The notes under the pieces: model-generated | What the model was told of the DNA's origin: nothing | What the model saw: the letters and a program-made list of their open reading frames with translations, nothing else | Database searches by the model: none | Made by a program: the position numbers and the translations under genes | Part shown: piece after piece, positions 10,167 through 18,758 of the stretch | Position numbering within the stretch: position 1 is the stretch's first letter | Layout of the letters: each line of letters opens with the position of its first letter | DNA from: JALONO01 sp038209965 | GTDB taxonomy: Bacteria; Bacteroidota; Bacteroidia; Cytophagales; Thermoflexibacteraceae | Length of the DNA stretch: 64,000 nucleotides | Reading direction: 5' to 3' | Assembly: GCA_038209965.1 (NCBI GenBank) | Contig: JBBQXF010000006.1 | Location: forward strand, 1-64,000

Positions 10167-11096
10167 TCATCCCTTCCTTACTTCATCGGCGATTTCCAAG
10201 AGGGCATAGAGGATTTTGTTGCGCTCCGTACCCGCGTCCGCACTGCTGATAACCCCTCGGCGTTCCTGCTTTTTGAGTTCGTTCCATCGGCTTGCTTGGA
10301 GTAGGGCATCGTTGTGGAGGTCGGCATCTTCCTTGATGAATCGGAGCAGTTTGTCAAAAGCTTCGTCAGTTTTCCCCTTGCGAACGAGGTCTTTTGCTTC
10401 CCTGGCTACGACCGATTCGGGTGGTTTTTCGTCCGAGGGTTTCCATTGGAGGGCTTTTTCATTGCCGTCCTTTACATAAATTGCCCAAGGGAAGTCAGTG
10501 GTGAGCGTGGCTTCTTCGCGGTAAAGCCCTCGGGTATTTTCCGTTTTTGCTCCGGTCTTGGTTTTGATGAAGTCCGTGGCATTTTTCCAAGCGGTTTCAA
10601 GGCTGTTGTCTTCGGCGAGTGCCTTGTAAAAAGCGATGGAAAGCTCAGTCGCAATGTCGTCCTTGATCGCTTCAGAAGTAGCAATCACCACGGGGATGCC
10701 CAGATCCGTCAGTGCTTTGGCGTGCTGTTGGGTAGAGCAGCCATTCAGGAAGATAAATCGTAGGGATTTCTGCCTCGCCAGAAAGGGGTGTAAGCCCTCC
10801 GCATGGGCGATGGATTTTGTGCCGTCCAAGTGCTGTAGGAGCAGTTCATAGCTTTGTGCATGACCGCCGTAATGCAGCCCCGCGATTTTGTCCTTGTACT
10901 TTTCGCTTTGGAACAAGTCAAAAAACTGCTCAATGGATACATTTGCCTTTTCTAAAAGTTCATACTTCCCTTTTTGTATTAATTTTTGGAGGGCATTGCT
11001 CACTTCTTTCAGCTCTCTTGGCAAGTTGCGGAGGTATTGCGCCCTGTCTTCGAGGTCATTAGCGAAAGTAAGCAAGATATAAAATTGGTATGACAT
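10167..11096 (-). CDS. CHAT-domain caspase-like protease with C-terminal effector-associated-like domain
   Basis: This 309-residue cytoplasmic protein has two parts. Residues 1-210 are a CHAT peptidase: LHYGGHA provides the catalytic H79, FLNGCSTQQHAKAL the catalytic C120, and the block on activation of substrate orientation (VVIATSEAIKDD...AFYKALAED...AW) follows. Residues 225-309 form a compact helical module (AREAKDLVRKGKTDEAFDKL, DALLQASRWNELKKQERRGV, GTERNKILYALLEIADEV) of the type described as effector-associated or bacterial death-like domains, closest to the one called EAD11. In known systems such domains recruit the protease to a partner with the same domain. No such partner is encoded within about 3 kb. 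GC is lower than in the flanking genes. The next gene to the right is a TPR sensor between direct repeats. Confidence 0.82.
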   Translation of the reverse strand: MSYQFYILLTFANDLEDRAQYLRNLPRELKEVSNALQKLIQKGKYELLEKANVSIEQFFDLFQSEKYKDKIAGLHYGGHAQSYELLLQHLDGTKSIAHAEGLHPFLARQKSLRFIFLNGCSTQQHAKALTDLGIPVVIATSEAIKDDIATELSIAFYKALAEDNSLETAWKNATDFIKTKTGAKTENTRGLYREEATLTTDFPWAIYVKDGNEKALQWKPSDEKPPESVVAREAKDLVRKGKTDEAFDKLLRFIKEDADLHNDALLQASRWNELKKQERRGVISSADAGTERNKILYALLEIADEVRKG

Positions 11097-11378
11097 GGTG
11101 CTAATTTATTTATAGACGCTTGGTGACTGTTTAAGTAGCAAATTAATGAATAGATTTACTTTGATAAACTGTGGGTTTTGCAAGATTCGCATGTTGTATT
11201 TTCTCACTATTTTAATAGCCCCGTGCATTCTGGCCAATACTTTTGTCTCATGATAAGTTCAGAAACGTAGAACTATTTTGACTTAATTTTCATCGCCCAA
11301 ATGACTTGTTCGACTGTATAATTGTTAAGAGGCCAAAGCTTTTCACCCTGCTTGATTGGTACCCCTTTGCCCCGTTTC
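11097..11378. other. AT-rich spacer upstream of the CHAT gene
   Basis: About 280 AT-rich bases with no supported gene. The divergent promoter for the CHAT gene should be here, but no clean TAnnTTTG match was found on the minus strand. Confidence 0.5.
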
Positions 11379-11583
11379 CATTCCTTGGGTTGATTTTGAC
11401 AGGAGGGTTACCCGTTCCAGCCCCCAGCGGTAAAGTTAGCCAACTTTGCCACTAGTCCAAAAGTGGCCCATAGTTGCCGAAAGTCACAGACTTTCGCTTA
11501 TTCTTGCGGGGAAGCCACAGACTTTGCCGAACGGAGGCAGACTCGCTTATTCTCGCGGCAAAGCCACAGACTTTGCCGAACGG
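11379..11583. repeat. Left direct repeat (R1) flanking the TPR sensor gene
   Basis: Bases 11379-11494 are repeated at 13657-13772 with, by eye, a single difference. The copy then continues with units built around CACAGACTTTGCCGAACGGA; this copy has one unit more than the right one. The tail (from about 11471) is the inverted form of interspersed repeat family A, which recurs at 15.5, 50.2 and 59.9 kb. Confidence 0.85.
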
Positions 11584-11682
11584 AGTTGAAAAAACAAAAT
11601 TGCACTCGTTTTTTCTAAACAACAACAATAGTACAAACTTGGACTAACGCGGTAAAATCTCTATTAATGAACATTTTTCTGT

Positions 11683-13308
11683 TTAAATTTGTATGTCTTT
11701 GTCTGTAATTTCATTGATTTGATGAATAACCGCATCCAATTCTTGCGCACTTATGAGCAAATTTTCTAATACAATCGTATTAAATTCATCTGCCACATTT
11801 TCTTTGTTGTAAATAGAAATTAACCCTAAAATATTAGCCAATGGTCTTCTGGTTATATGGCTGTTGAAGAATGCGGCATCACGTAGTTTTTGGTTGGCAT
11901 CATGGAGATGTTGGGTACGTTCCCTCACCATTTCTTCCAAACGTTGGTTGTGTGTATCTGTTTCATTCTTTGATTCCTGCAAATTATTCATTTGTTGCTC
12001 AAGCAAATGGTTATTTTTTTGCTTTAATTTGTTTATTCTACACAACATGCGCATAAAAATTATCAAAAAACAAATTAAAAGTAAAAGTAACGAAGCAATC
12101 AGGTATTGTTTGACAATCCATTTTTTTTGGTTTTGGTTTTGTGTTGTTTGTACTTTCTTTTCTTGCAACAAAAGTTTATTTTCTGATTCTTTTCTCTTTA
12201 ATTCTATATGTTCGATGTTTTGTTGGGTTTTTTCATTAAAAACACTGTCTTTATACTGCATATAAAGCACTTGATAATCAAAGGCTTTTTGATAATGATG
12301 GAGTTCATGATGCAGGTAAGCAAGGTTTTTATACGCTTCGCTTATCTCCAATTTGGATTGTTGCGCTTGGGCTAAATGCAAACATTCAGAGGCCAAAAGA
12401 ATGGCATTCTCGTATTGATGGGTTGTTTTGTAAATCGATATGATGGCCTCATAAACGACTATTAGTCTGAAATCATCTTGTAACTGTTTACTTATTTCGG
12501 TCGCTTTTTGCAAATAAAGGAGTGCTTTCTCAAATAGTTCTTTTTTACCATATACTTGCGCAATATTCACTAAACTTATAACCTCACTTTGCTTGTTTTG
12601 CATCATTTCCGCTATTTTCAAAGCTTCTAAAAGATAACTTAAGGCTTTATCGTAGTCTTTTTTATTGATATAAATCAATGATATATTATTGAGGCTAGTC
12701 GTGATAGCTTGCTTGTCTTGTCGTTTTTTATCCATATCAAGGCATTTTTCATAGTACAACAACGCTTTATCATCCTCTCCTTTCAAATAGAATATGGTAC
12801 CAATATTACTCAAGCACATACTTATATTTTGTTTATCATCTAATGACTCACTGATCGCAAGGGATTTCATGTAATATTGGAGTGCTTTATCGTATTCCCC
12901 TTTGAAGTCGTGGATTACGCCCATATTGTTCAATACAATCGCTTCGCCAAGTGCATAGCGTATTTTTATAAAGATTTGACGAGCTGTTTCATAATGTTGA
13001 AATGCTGCGGGATAATCATTTGTATTGGCATAAACTACCCCAATATTAACATGGGCAAATCCTTCTCCCTTGCAATATTGCTTTTTTTGTGCCAGAGCGA
13101 GTGCTTGTTCGCCAAACTTCATGGCTTTTTGATTATCTGAAAAATTATATTCATAGCTTAATTGATTGAAAAGATTAACGCGAGTAGTGTCTATTGTAGC
13201 CTTATCCAAAACACGCACCAAGCTATCTATCTTCGCATCTTGTGCAAGAACAGGAAGCCCCACAAGGCATAAAAAGAGAAAAGATAAACGGATGAACATA
13301 GGTAGCAT
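11683..13308 (-). CDS. TPR sensor protein with histidine-kinase dimerisation-like end but no ATPase domain
   Basis: This protein is 541 residues from the ATG at 13308, chosen because it opens a signal peptide (MLPMFIRLSFLFLCL... ending near VLAQ); a GTG at 13353 is possible. About seven TPR repeats follow (NNMGVIHDFKGEYDKALQYY, SNIGTIFYLKGEDDKALLYY and others), then one membrane helix (LIASLLLLLICFLIIFM) and a coiled coil with ERTQHLHDANQKLRDAAF. The end, FFNSHITRRPLANILGLI, resembles the HisKA H-box, but the protein stops about 60 residues later without a HATPase domain. It may be a sensor that signals through another kinase. It is AT-rich and lies between the 116-bp direct repeats. Confidence 0.85.
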   Translation of the reverse strand: MLPMFIRLSFLFLCLVGLPVLAQDAKIDSLVRVLDKATIDTTRVNLFNQLSYEYNFSDNQKAMKFGEQALALAQKKQYCKGEGFAHVNIGVVYANTNDYPAAFQHYETARQIFIKIRYALGEAIVLNNMGVIHDFKGEYDKALQYYMKSLAISESLDDKQNISMCLSNIGTIFYLKGEDDKALLYYEKCLDMDKKRQDKQAITTSLNNISLIYINKKDYDKALSYLLEALKIAEMMQNKQSEVISLVNIAQVYGKKELFEKALLYLQKATEISKQLQDDFRLIVVYEAIISIYKTTHQYENAILLASECLHLAQAQQSKLEISEAYKNLAYLHHELHHYQKAFDYQVLYMQYKDSVFNEKTQQNIEHIELKRKESENKLLLQEKKVQTTQNQNQKKWIVKQYLIASLLLLLICFLIIFMRMLCRINKLKQKNNHLLEQQMNNLQESKNETDTHNQRLEEMVRERTQHLHDANQKLRDAAFFNSHITRRPLANILGLISIYNKENVADEFNTIVLENLLISAQELDAVIHQINEITDKDIQI

Positions 13309-13656
13309 TTTATATATTATTTGAAAATTTGCTAAAATTTTGTTTTTTGTCACAAAAGCTATCTATGAGTGTGTAGGCGTTATGTTAGCTTTTGTTGATT
13401 GCAAAGCCAATAGGCCACTTTTGCGCGTGGTTATCGGTGTTGAAAAATTGTGCGGTACAGTATAGCCGAATAACAAAGTTCTATCCAATTTTTCTAAGCA
13501 CCTAACATTACCCAAAAATTAAATCACTCAATTTATAGAGTACCAAGGCATAGATTGTCAGATATTTTGAATAGTAGCCAAAGTGCATTGCTCAAATGTG
13601 GGCATAATTGCGTATGTCATATCCGATACATTTTTATTGCCTATGCCTGCCGCTTT

Positions 13657-13829
13657 CATTCCTTGGGTTGATTTTGACAGGAGGGTTACCCGTTCCAGCC
13701 CCCAGCGGTAAAGTTAGCCAACTTTGCCACTAGTCCAAAAGTGGCCTATAGTTGCCGAAAGTCACAGACTTTGCCGAACGGAGGCAGACTCGCTTATTCT
13801 TGCGGCGAAGCTACAGACTTTGCCGAACG
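13657..13829. repeat. Right direct repeat (R2) flanking the TPR sensor gene
   Basis: Copy of the repeat at 11379-11583: 13657-13772 matches 116 bases with one visible difference, and 13773-13829 matches 11525-11583 after skipping one unit. A degenerate third start of the same repeat (CCCCTTGGGATTGATTTTGA) lies at about 13893-13922, only 26 bases before the glyS start. Confidence 0.85.
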
Positions 13830-13947
13830 GGATCCCATCGTTCCCCCCGCCTTGCCGATCTGTCCCGATTGGTATAGCTTTGCCCCATTTCCACCCCTTG
13901 GGATTGATTTTGACAAGGGGGTTGGTTAGCACCGAAAACCGAGCGTT

Positions 13948-15417
13948 ATGTCCATAGAAAATGCGGGGACTTTCCCCAAAATCATTGCCCACGCCAAAGA
14001 GTATGGCTTTGTATTTCCCTCGAGCGAAATTTATGACGGTCTGGCCGCCGTTTATGACTACGGCCAAAATGGGGTAGAACTGAAAAACAACCTCAAACAA
14101 CTGTGGTGGAAAACCATGACCCAAGTGGAGGAGAACATTGTGGGCATTGACGCAGCTATTTTCATGCACCCCAAAACTTGGGTGGCCTCTGGGCACGTGG
14201 CCAATTTTAGTGACCCCATGATCGACAACAAGGACTCCAACAAACGCTACCGCGTCGATCACTTGATCGAGGAGTACGCCGCCCAACTGGTGGCTGGCGG
14301 CCAATCTGACCGCGCCACCACCCTGATCGACCAGATGAACCAATTGCTCGCCGCCGAAGACTTCTCTGGGCTGCGCGAACTGATCATTGGTGAGGGAATC
14401 AAGTGCCCCCTCGCGGGCACAGCCAACTGGACGGAGGTGCGGCAATTCAATCTGATGTTCTCCACCCAGATTGGGGCGGTCGCCGACGACTCCAGCACGG
14501 TCTATCTCCGTCCCGAGACAGCGCAGGGCATTTTTGTCAATTTTCTCAATGTCCAGAAAACCGGGCGGATGAAAGTCCCCTTTGGCATTGCCCAGATTGG
14601 CAAGGCTTTCCGCAACGAAATAGTGGCCCGGCAGTTCATTTTTCGGATGCGGGAGTTTGAGCAGATGGAAATGCAGTTTTTCATTCGCCCCGGCACCGAG
14701 ATGGACTGGTACCACTACTGGAAAGACAAGCGGATGCGCTGGCACTTGGCCCTGGGCATTCCCCAAGCCAAGCTCAAGTTCCATGATCACGAAAAGCTGG
14801 CCCATTATGCCAAGGCCGCATCGGACATCGAGTTTGAATTCCCGTTTGGGTTCAAGGAAATTGAGGGGGTGCACAGTCGGTCTGATTTTGACCTGAGCAG
14901 CCACCAAGAACTGTCCAAAAAGAAACTGCAATATTATGACAACGAGGTGAACCAGAGCTACGTGCCCTACGTGCTGGAAACTTCGGTCGGGGCTGATCGC
15001 ATTTTCCTCATGCACCTTTGCAATGCCTACACCGAGGACATTGGCCGGGATGCCGACGGCAATGAAAAAGTGCGGACTTACCTCAAGCTCCACCCAGCCC
15101 TGGCTCCGGTGAAAGCGGCCATTTTCCCACTCACCAAGAAGGACGGGCTGCCCGAAGTGGCCAACCAGATTTACAACGATCTCAAGCTCGATTTCCGGGT
15201 AGTGTACGAGGAGAAAGATGCCATTGGCAAGCGCTACACCCGGCAAGATCTGATCGGCACGCCGTTCTGCATCGCGGTGGATCACCAAACCCTGGAAGAT
15301 CAGACGGTCACGATCAGATACCGCGACACCACGGAGCAGAAGCGGGTGCCCATCGGCGCGATCAAAGCTGAAATCGGTACGGCAGTGGATCCCCGGCGCA
15401 TATTTGAGCACTTGTAG
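13948..15417 (+). CDS. glyS: Glycyl-tRNA synthetase, homodimeric (eukaryote/archaea-like) type
   Basis: This 489-residue class II aminoacyl-tRNA synthetase charges tRNA-Gly. It has the GlyRS start (FPKIIAHAKEYGFVFPSSEIYDGLAAVYDYG), the class II block YLRPETAQGIFVNF, motif 2 around AFRNEIVARQFIFRMREFEQMEMQFF, and the motif 3 region TSVGADRIFLMHL. A C-terminal anticodon-binding domain ends the protein. The usual second zinc-ribbon insertion seems short. The start at 13948 is fixed by the conserved N-terminus. The upstream 300 bases are repeat DNA, so the promoter must lie within or next to the repeat. The opposite strand is also open for most of this length but is a shadow. Confidence 0.96.
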   Translation: MSIENAGTFPKIIAHAKEYGFVFPSSEIYDGLAAVYDYGQNGVELKNNLKQLWWKTMTQVEENIVGIDAAIFMHPKTWVASGHVANFSDPMIDNKDSNKRYRVDHLIEEYAAQLVAGGQSDRATTLIDQMNQLLAAEDFSGLRELIIGEGIKCPLAGTANWTEVRQFNLMFSTQIGAVADDSSTVYLRPETAQGIFVNFLNVQKTGRMKVPFGIAQIGKAFRNEIVARQFIFRMREFEQMEMQFFIRPGTEMDWYHYWKDKRMRWHLALGIPQAKLKFHDHEKLAHYAKAASDIEFEFPFGFKEIEGVHSRSDFDLSSHQELSKKKLQYYDNEVNQSYVPYVLETSVGADRIFLMHLCNAYTEDIGRDADGNEKVRTYLKLHPALAPVKAAIFPLTKKDGLPEVANQIYNDLKLDFRVVYEEKDAIGKRYTRQDLIGTPFCIAVDHQTLEDQTVTIRYRDTTEQKRVPIGAIKAEIGTAVDPRRIFEHL

Positions 15418-15457
15418 TCTCTCAACTAGCATAGGATAAATGACCTGTAACCCATCG

Positions 15458-15498
15458 ACCAGAAACCCCCGGGACTAATCGTCCCGGGGCGATCTGGT
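15458..15498 (+). terminator. Strong hairpin after glyS
   Basis: Two nested stems: ACCAGA (15458-15463) pairs with TCTGGT (15493-15498), and inside it CCCCGGGAC pairs with GTCCCGGGG around TAATC. It starts about 40 bases after the glyS stop. No run of T follows, so termination may be weak. Confidence 0.5.
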
Positions 15499-15534
15499 GG
15501 ATAAAATTTATTGAGTAATCCGCTTTTTCCTGTT

Positions 15535-15646
15535 TGGCAAAGTCTGTGACTTTACTGGGAAAATAAAGGGAAGTTTGCGACTTATGTTAATCCCCGTTCA
15601 ATAAAGTTTGTGACTTTGACGGAAAAATAAAGGGAAGTTTGTAACT
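15535..15646 (+). repeat. Interspersed repeat family A, two tandem degenerate copies
   Basis: Two copies spaced about 65 bases apart share AAAGT-TGTGACTTT followed by AAAATAAAGGGAAGTTTG. They match the family seen at 11.5, 13.8, 50.2, 50.3 and 59.9 kb (core: CAAAG-CTGTGACTTTG, then AAATAAGCGAAA and a second TGACTTT). Confidence 0.7.
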
Positions 15647-15789
15647 CCCGTAAACCGTAGGCGGTCGCGCTGCCAAAAAAACGAGTGATACCGATCGCCA
15701 AACCCATTTTGGGCACAAGCAATTGAAATGCTGGTCATTGATCATTGATAAAACCCGGAAATGGAAGCTGGGTGAGTATGTTATGCTAA

Positions 15790-15833
15790 AGTATAAAAAA
15801 GCAGTATCTTCGTAAAATCTATCTTTTAAGCGC
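15790..15833 (+). repeat. Short repeat also found at 34300-34342
   Basis: About 44 bases ending in CTTTTAAGCGC are roughly 80 percent identical by eye to 34300-34342. In both places a family B repeat follows within 30 to 350 bases. Confidence 0.5.
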
Positions 15834-15843
15834 GCTGAATTTA

Positions 15844-16002
15844 ATGCGTTTTATGAAAACCAATACTGCGGTAATGAAAATTGGGGCGGGCAACCTTCGT
15901 ATAAATGCCCGCAAAAATGAGCAATTATATTGCCACTGTTGTAACAATCAATATGTCTGCCGTTTGAACCGCGTCAATCGTATCACCTGGGACAAAAATT
16001 AA
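15844..16002 (+). CDS. Possible 52-residue Cys-containing small protein
   Basis: A short frame from ATG 15844 to TAA 16002 encodes a basic peptide with CHCCNNQYVC in its second half, which could bind a metal, and a Trp near its end. It begins right after the short repeat at 15790 and has no recognised homologue. It could equally be the tail of a lost gene. I cannot assign a function. Confidence 0.25.
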   Translation: MRFMKTNTAVMKIGAGNLRINARKNEQLYCHCCNNQYVCRLNRVNRITWDKN

Positions 16003-16160
16003 GGGTTAAAAAAAGGTTTGGGTCGTTTTTGGCTAATTTTCTTACATTTTAAAAGTTCCACCGGGCTTTGCAAATAGCCTTCGGATCCAAGATGCTCGGC
16101 ATGGGGGAACCGGGTTTCGCGGCCCGATATTTTTGCTACATATACTGTGCAGGAATGGAA

Positions 16161-16222
16161 CTGCTTCGGGGCTGACCTTGGCACTTGACGGCCTAGTCCC
16201 TGTGCTGGCAGACATATTGTAC
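16161..16222 (+). repeat. Interspersed GC-rich repeat, family B, copy 2
   Basis: About 62 bases, from CTGCTTCGGGGCTGACCTTG to CTGGCAGACATATTGTACA. Same family as 6990, 26077 and 34371. Confidence 0.75.
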
Positions 16223-16946
16223 AAGAGTGGCATAGATTAGTCGCTCAGCTCCAATTTGCGAAACTGACATCAAAATAAGTAATCAAGAAATTGAAGAATA
16301 ACTTTTACACTAAACGAGTTTTGCGAAAAATGGAGATACAGTATCAAGCCCCAAATCAAATAGTTTATTCATTGACAAGTCTTTAGATTTGTTGTATTTG
16401 TTGGCAGTTACCCAAGATAAATCTTCCTTTTTATATGAGGTCAACTAAGCAGCCAAAGTAGGAGGGGACGCTCTGGCGATTTTCTCAATATCTCCGTGTG
16501 GAATATTAAGAGATTTTGGACAAGGGACTTCAGCTTTTTTTCTGATCTGACAATTAGTATTTTTCTCCTTTTTTTAAAAAGGGTTTCCACGTCCGGCTTA
16601 GAAAATTGAATTTTATCAGGGGATTTGCAAATTTTTGCAAAAAAACTATTTTACAAAATATTAATATATTGCCGCTTAAAGTATAAATAGCTTATTTGTT
16701 GATAAGTCACAACCTGTTCTAGGGTTAGATTTTCTCGCTCCTTGACCGAAAAAACGAAATGGATGTATAACTGGGCGCATGTGTTTGCCATTGTTTTAGG
16801 ATGTCATGGCTACGTCCCTTTTGTTGCAATATTTATTTTATCTACGAAGATGTCAGGGCTTTCCCTCCTTTTCGTTAGATTCCTTGGGGCGGTCAGCTAA
16901 ACCAACGCGCCCCGCAAAATGGTCGCAGCTACTGCTGCCTGAGGGC
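16223..16946. other. AT-rich spacer without recognisable gene
   Basis: About 720 bases, with no frame on either strand that I can support. Confidence 0.5.
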
Positions 16947-17579
16947 CTACAAATTCATTGTCATCCACTCCTCGGCCGAGCGGGCCGGGCGGTCGCCGTG
17001 GGCAGTCTTCTCGATCTTTTCTTGCGCATTGGCAATGGAGCGGTTGACCAGCGAATGATTGATGCGTTCGTCCGGCTTCATGCCCAGCTTTTCCAACATT
17101 TGTTTTAAATCACCGGAGATGAACCGTTTGAGGGTCTCATCCTCCAGCGAAGTGTAGAACATCGGTTTGACCGCGGGGGCTAGGGTAAAAAGGGTTTCCA
17201 ACAGGGCCAGATCCTTGCTGAGCAGGGGATAATGATCGGCTAGCGCGAACCGCACAGTTCCCCGGGCCACCAATGGTTTGAGGGCATAGAGGGCGGGAGC
17301 CTGCAAAATATCGGCCTGTACCACCAGCACCTTGGCCGCCATCAAATCTGTGGGGCGATCGGTCATCGTATAAGCTTGAAATCCAATCTTCGCCGAGCTC
17401 AGGGCCGCCACCACTTCTGCCACCGTTTGGGCAAAGTGGGCAAAGATCAGCGTGGTTTCCCCGCCTTGCCCAGCAGCGGTCACGTCCTCGATCAAGCCTT
17501 GGTACTTGTGGCTCTGCTCGATCCAGACGCTTTCCTCATAGGTGGGTTTACTGGGCTGTTTTTTGAAAAAAGAAAACAT
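16947..17579 (-). CDS. Stand-alone SecA motor-domain-2-like protein without catalytic residues
   Basis: This 210-residue protein aligns with the second nucleotide-binding half of SecA. Residues 15-100 resemble the WEEVHKK.../helicase-C start. Residues 142-152, FYTSLEDETLKRF, match the SecA SLEDDLMRIF block. Residues 160-192 (MLEKLGMKPDERINHSLVNR, then SIANAQEKIEK) match SecA's KLGM...I.H.M..RSIE.AQKKVE. Where SecA has the arginine-rich motif VI ([20 protein letters not shown]) this protein has DHYPLLSKDLALLETLFTLA, so ATPase activity is very unlikely. No signal or membrane segment is present. It lies 48 bases downstream of tgt on the same strand. It may regulate or dock on SecA, but its role is unknown. 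Confidence 0.75.
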   Translation of the reverse strand: MFSFFKKQPSKPTYEESVWIEQSHKYQGLIEDVTAAGQGGETTLIFAHFAQTVAEVVAALSSAKIGFQAYTMTDRPTDLMAAKVLVVQADILQAPALYALKPLVARGTVRFALADHYPLLSKDLALLETLFTLAPAVKPMFYTSLEDETLKRFISGDLKQMLEKLGMKPDERINHSLVNRSIANAQEKIEKTAHGDRPARSAEEWMTMNL

Positions 17580-17627
17580 TGGACAAAAAGTTTAGGGGTG
17601 AAAGGTAGTGAATAGCTGGATGGGACG

Positions 17628-18758
17628 TTACAACCGTTGCGCCAACTGGCCCACCATTTTATTTTTCCACTCGTAAAAATCGCCGGCCAATATATGCTCG
17701 CGGGCTTGGCCCACCAGCCATAGGTAAAAGCTGAGGTTGTGCAGGCTGGCGATTTGTAGGCCCAAGATCTCGCCGCTCAAAAAGAGGTGGCGCAAGTAGG
17801 CCCGGTGGTAGAAGGTGCTCACATAGCCGCCAATTTCGGGATCAATGGGCGAAAAATCAGCTTTCCACCGTTCATTTTTGATGTTGATAGTGCCTTGGGA
17901 GGTAAATAGCATTCCGTGCCGCCCATTGCGGGTGGGCATAATGCAGTCAAACATATCGATGCCCAAGGCAATGCACTCCAGTAGATTGACCGGGGTGCCC
18001 ACGCCCATCAGGTAGCGGGGCTTGTCGGCGGGCAAAATACCGCACACGAGTTCGGTGGTGGCATACATTTTATCAGCCGGCTCGCCCACCGACAAGCCAC
18101 CGATGGCATTGCCCTCCCGCCCAAATGCGGCAATGGCCTCGGCCGATTGCACCCGCAAATCAGGATAGGTGCCCCCTTGTACAATGGGGAACAGGGTTTG
18201 GGAGTGGCCATATTTGGGCTCGGTGCTGTCGAAGCGCTCGCAACAACGGGCCAACCAGCGGTGGGTCATTTCCATCGACTTCTGGGCATATCCATATTCG
18301 CAGGGATAAGGTGGGCACTCATCGAAGGCCATTACAATGTCGGCCCCGATGGTGCGCTGAATGTCCATCACTTTTTCCGGGGTGAACAAATGACGGGAGC
18401 CGTCCAAATGTGATTGGAACATGGCCCCCGCCTCAGTGATCTTGCGGCGGTCGGACAGGGAATAGACTTGGTAACCGCCGCTGTCGGTCAGGATTGGCCC
18501 CGGCCAGCCGTTGAACCCGTGCAATCCGCCCGCCTGCTCCAGCACCGCCAAACCGGGGCGGAGGTACAGGTGGTAGGTGTTGCCCAGAATGATTTGAGCC
18601 TGTACATCCTCGACCAATTCGCGGGTGTGCACCGCCTTGACCGTGCCCACCGTCCCAACGGGCATGAAAATGGGCGTGAGGATGTTTCCGTGGTCGGTTT
18701 CAATCCGGCCAGCCCGGGCTTTAGTGGCGCGGTCAGTCGTATTTATCGTAAATTTCAA
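17628..18758 (-). CDS. tgt: tRNA-guanine transglycosylase without zinc cysteines
   Basis: This 376-residue enzyme exchanges G34 for preQ1 in GUN-anticodon tRNAs (queuosine pathway). Active-site residues are present: D92 in TDSGGYQ, the substrate loop IVQGGTY and ADKMYATTELVCGILPADKPRYLMGVG, and the nucleophile D271 in DMFDCIMPTRNGRHG. The bacterial zinc motif C-x-C-x2-C...H should be in the segment PIDPE..., but here the three Cys positions are I309, G311 and S314; H340 is kept. The loss of structural zinc seems to be a lineage feature rather than damage, because the rest is intact. It is the first gene of a likely two-gene unit with the SecA-like gene. Confidence 0.95.
   Translation of the reverse strand: MKFTINTTDRATKARAGRIETDHGNILTPIFMPVGTVGTVKAVHTRELVEDVQAQIILGNTYHLYLRPGLAVLEQAGGLHGFNGWPGPILTDSGGYQVYSLSDRRKITEAGAMFQSHLDGSRHLFTPEKVMDIQRTIGADIVMAFDECPPYPCEYGYAQKSMEMTHRWLARCCERFDSTEPKYGHSQTLFPIVQGGTYPDLRVQSAEAIAAFGREGNAIGGLSVGEPADKMYATTELVCGILPADKPRYLMGVGTPVNLLECIALGIDMFDCIMPTRNGRHGMLFTSQGTINIKNERWKADFSPIDPEIGGYVSTFYHRAYLRHLFLSGEILGLQIASLHNLSFYLWLVGQAREHILAGDFYEWKNKMVGQLAQRL

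Noticed and set aside
11471..11587. CRISPR-like short repeats (CACAGACTTTGCCGAACGGA units)
   Set aside because: The spacing is irregular, spacers are also repeats, no cas genes are near, and the same units are scattered at distant sites.
13762..15432. Long minus-strand open frame (556 codons) opposite glyS
   Set aside because: It is antisense to the clear GlyRS gene, has low complexity in His/Gly/Leu typical of shadow frames and no family resemblance.
16806..17108. 100-codon plus frame overlapping the SecA-like gene
   Set aside because: Most of it is antisense to a gene with SecA blocks, and the rest is AT-rich.
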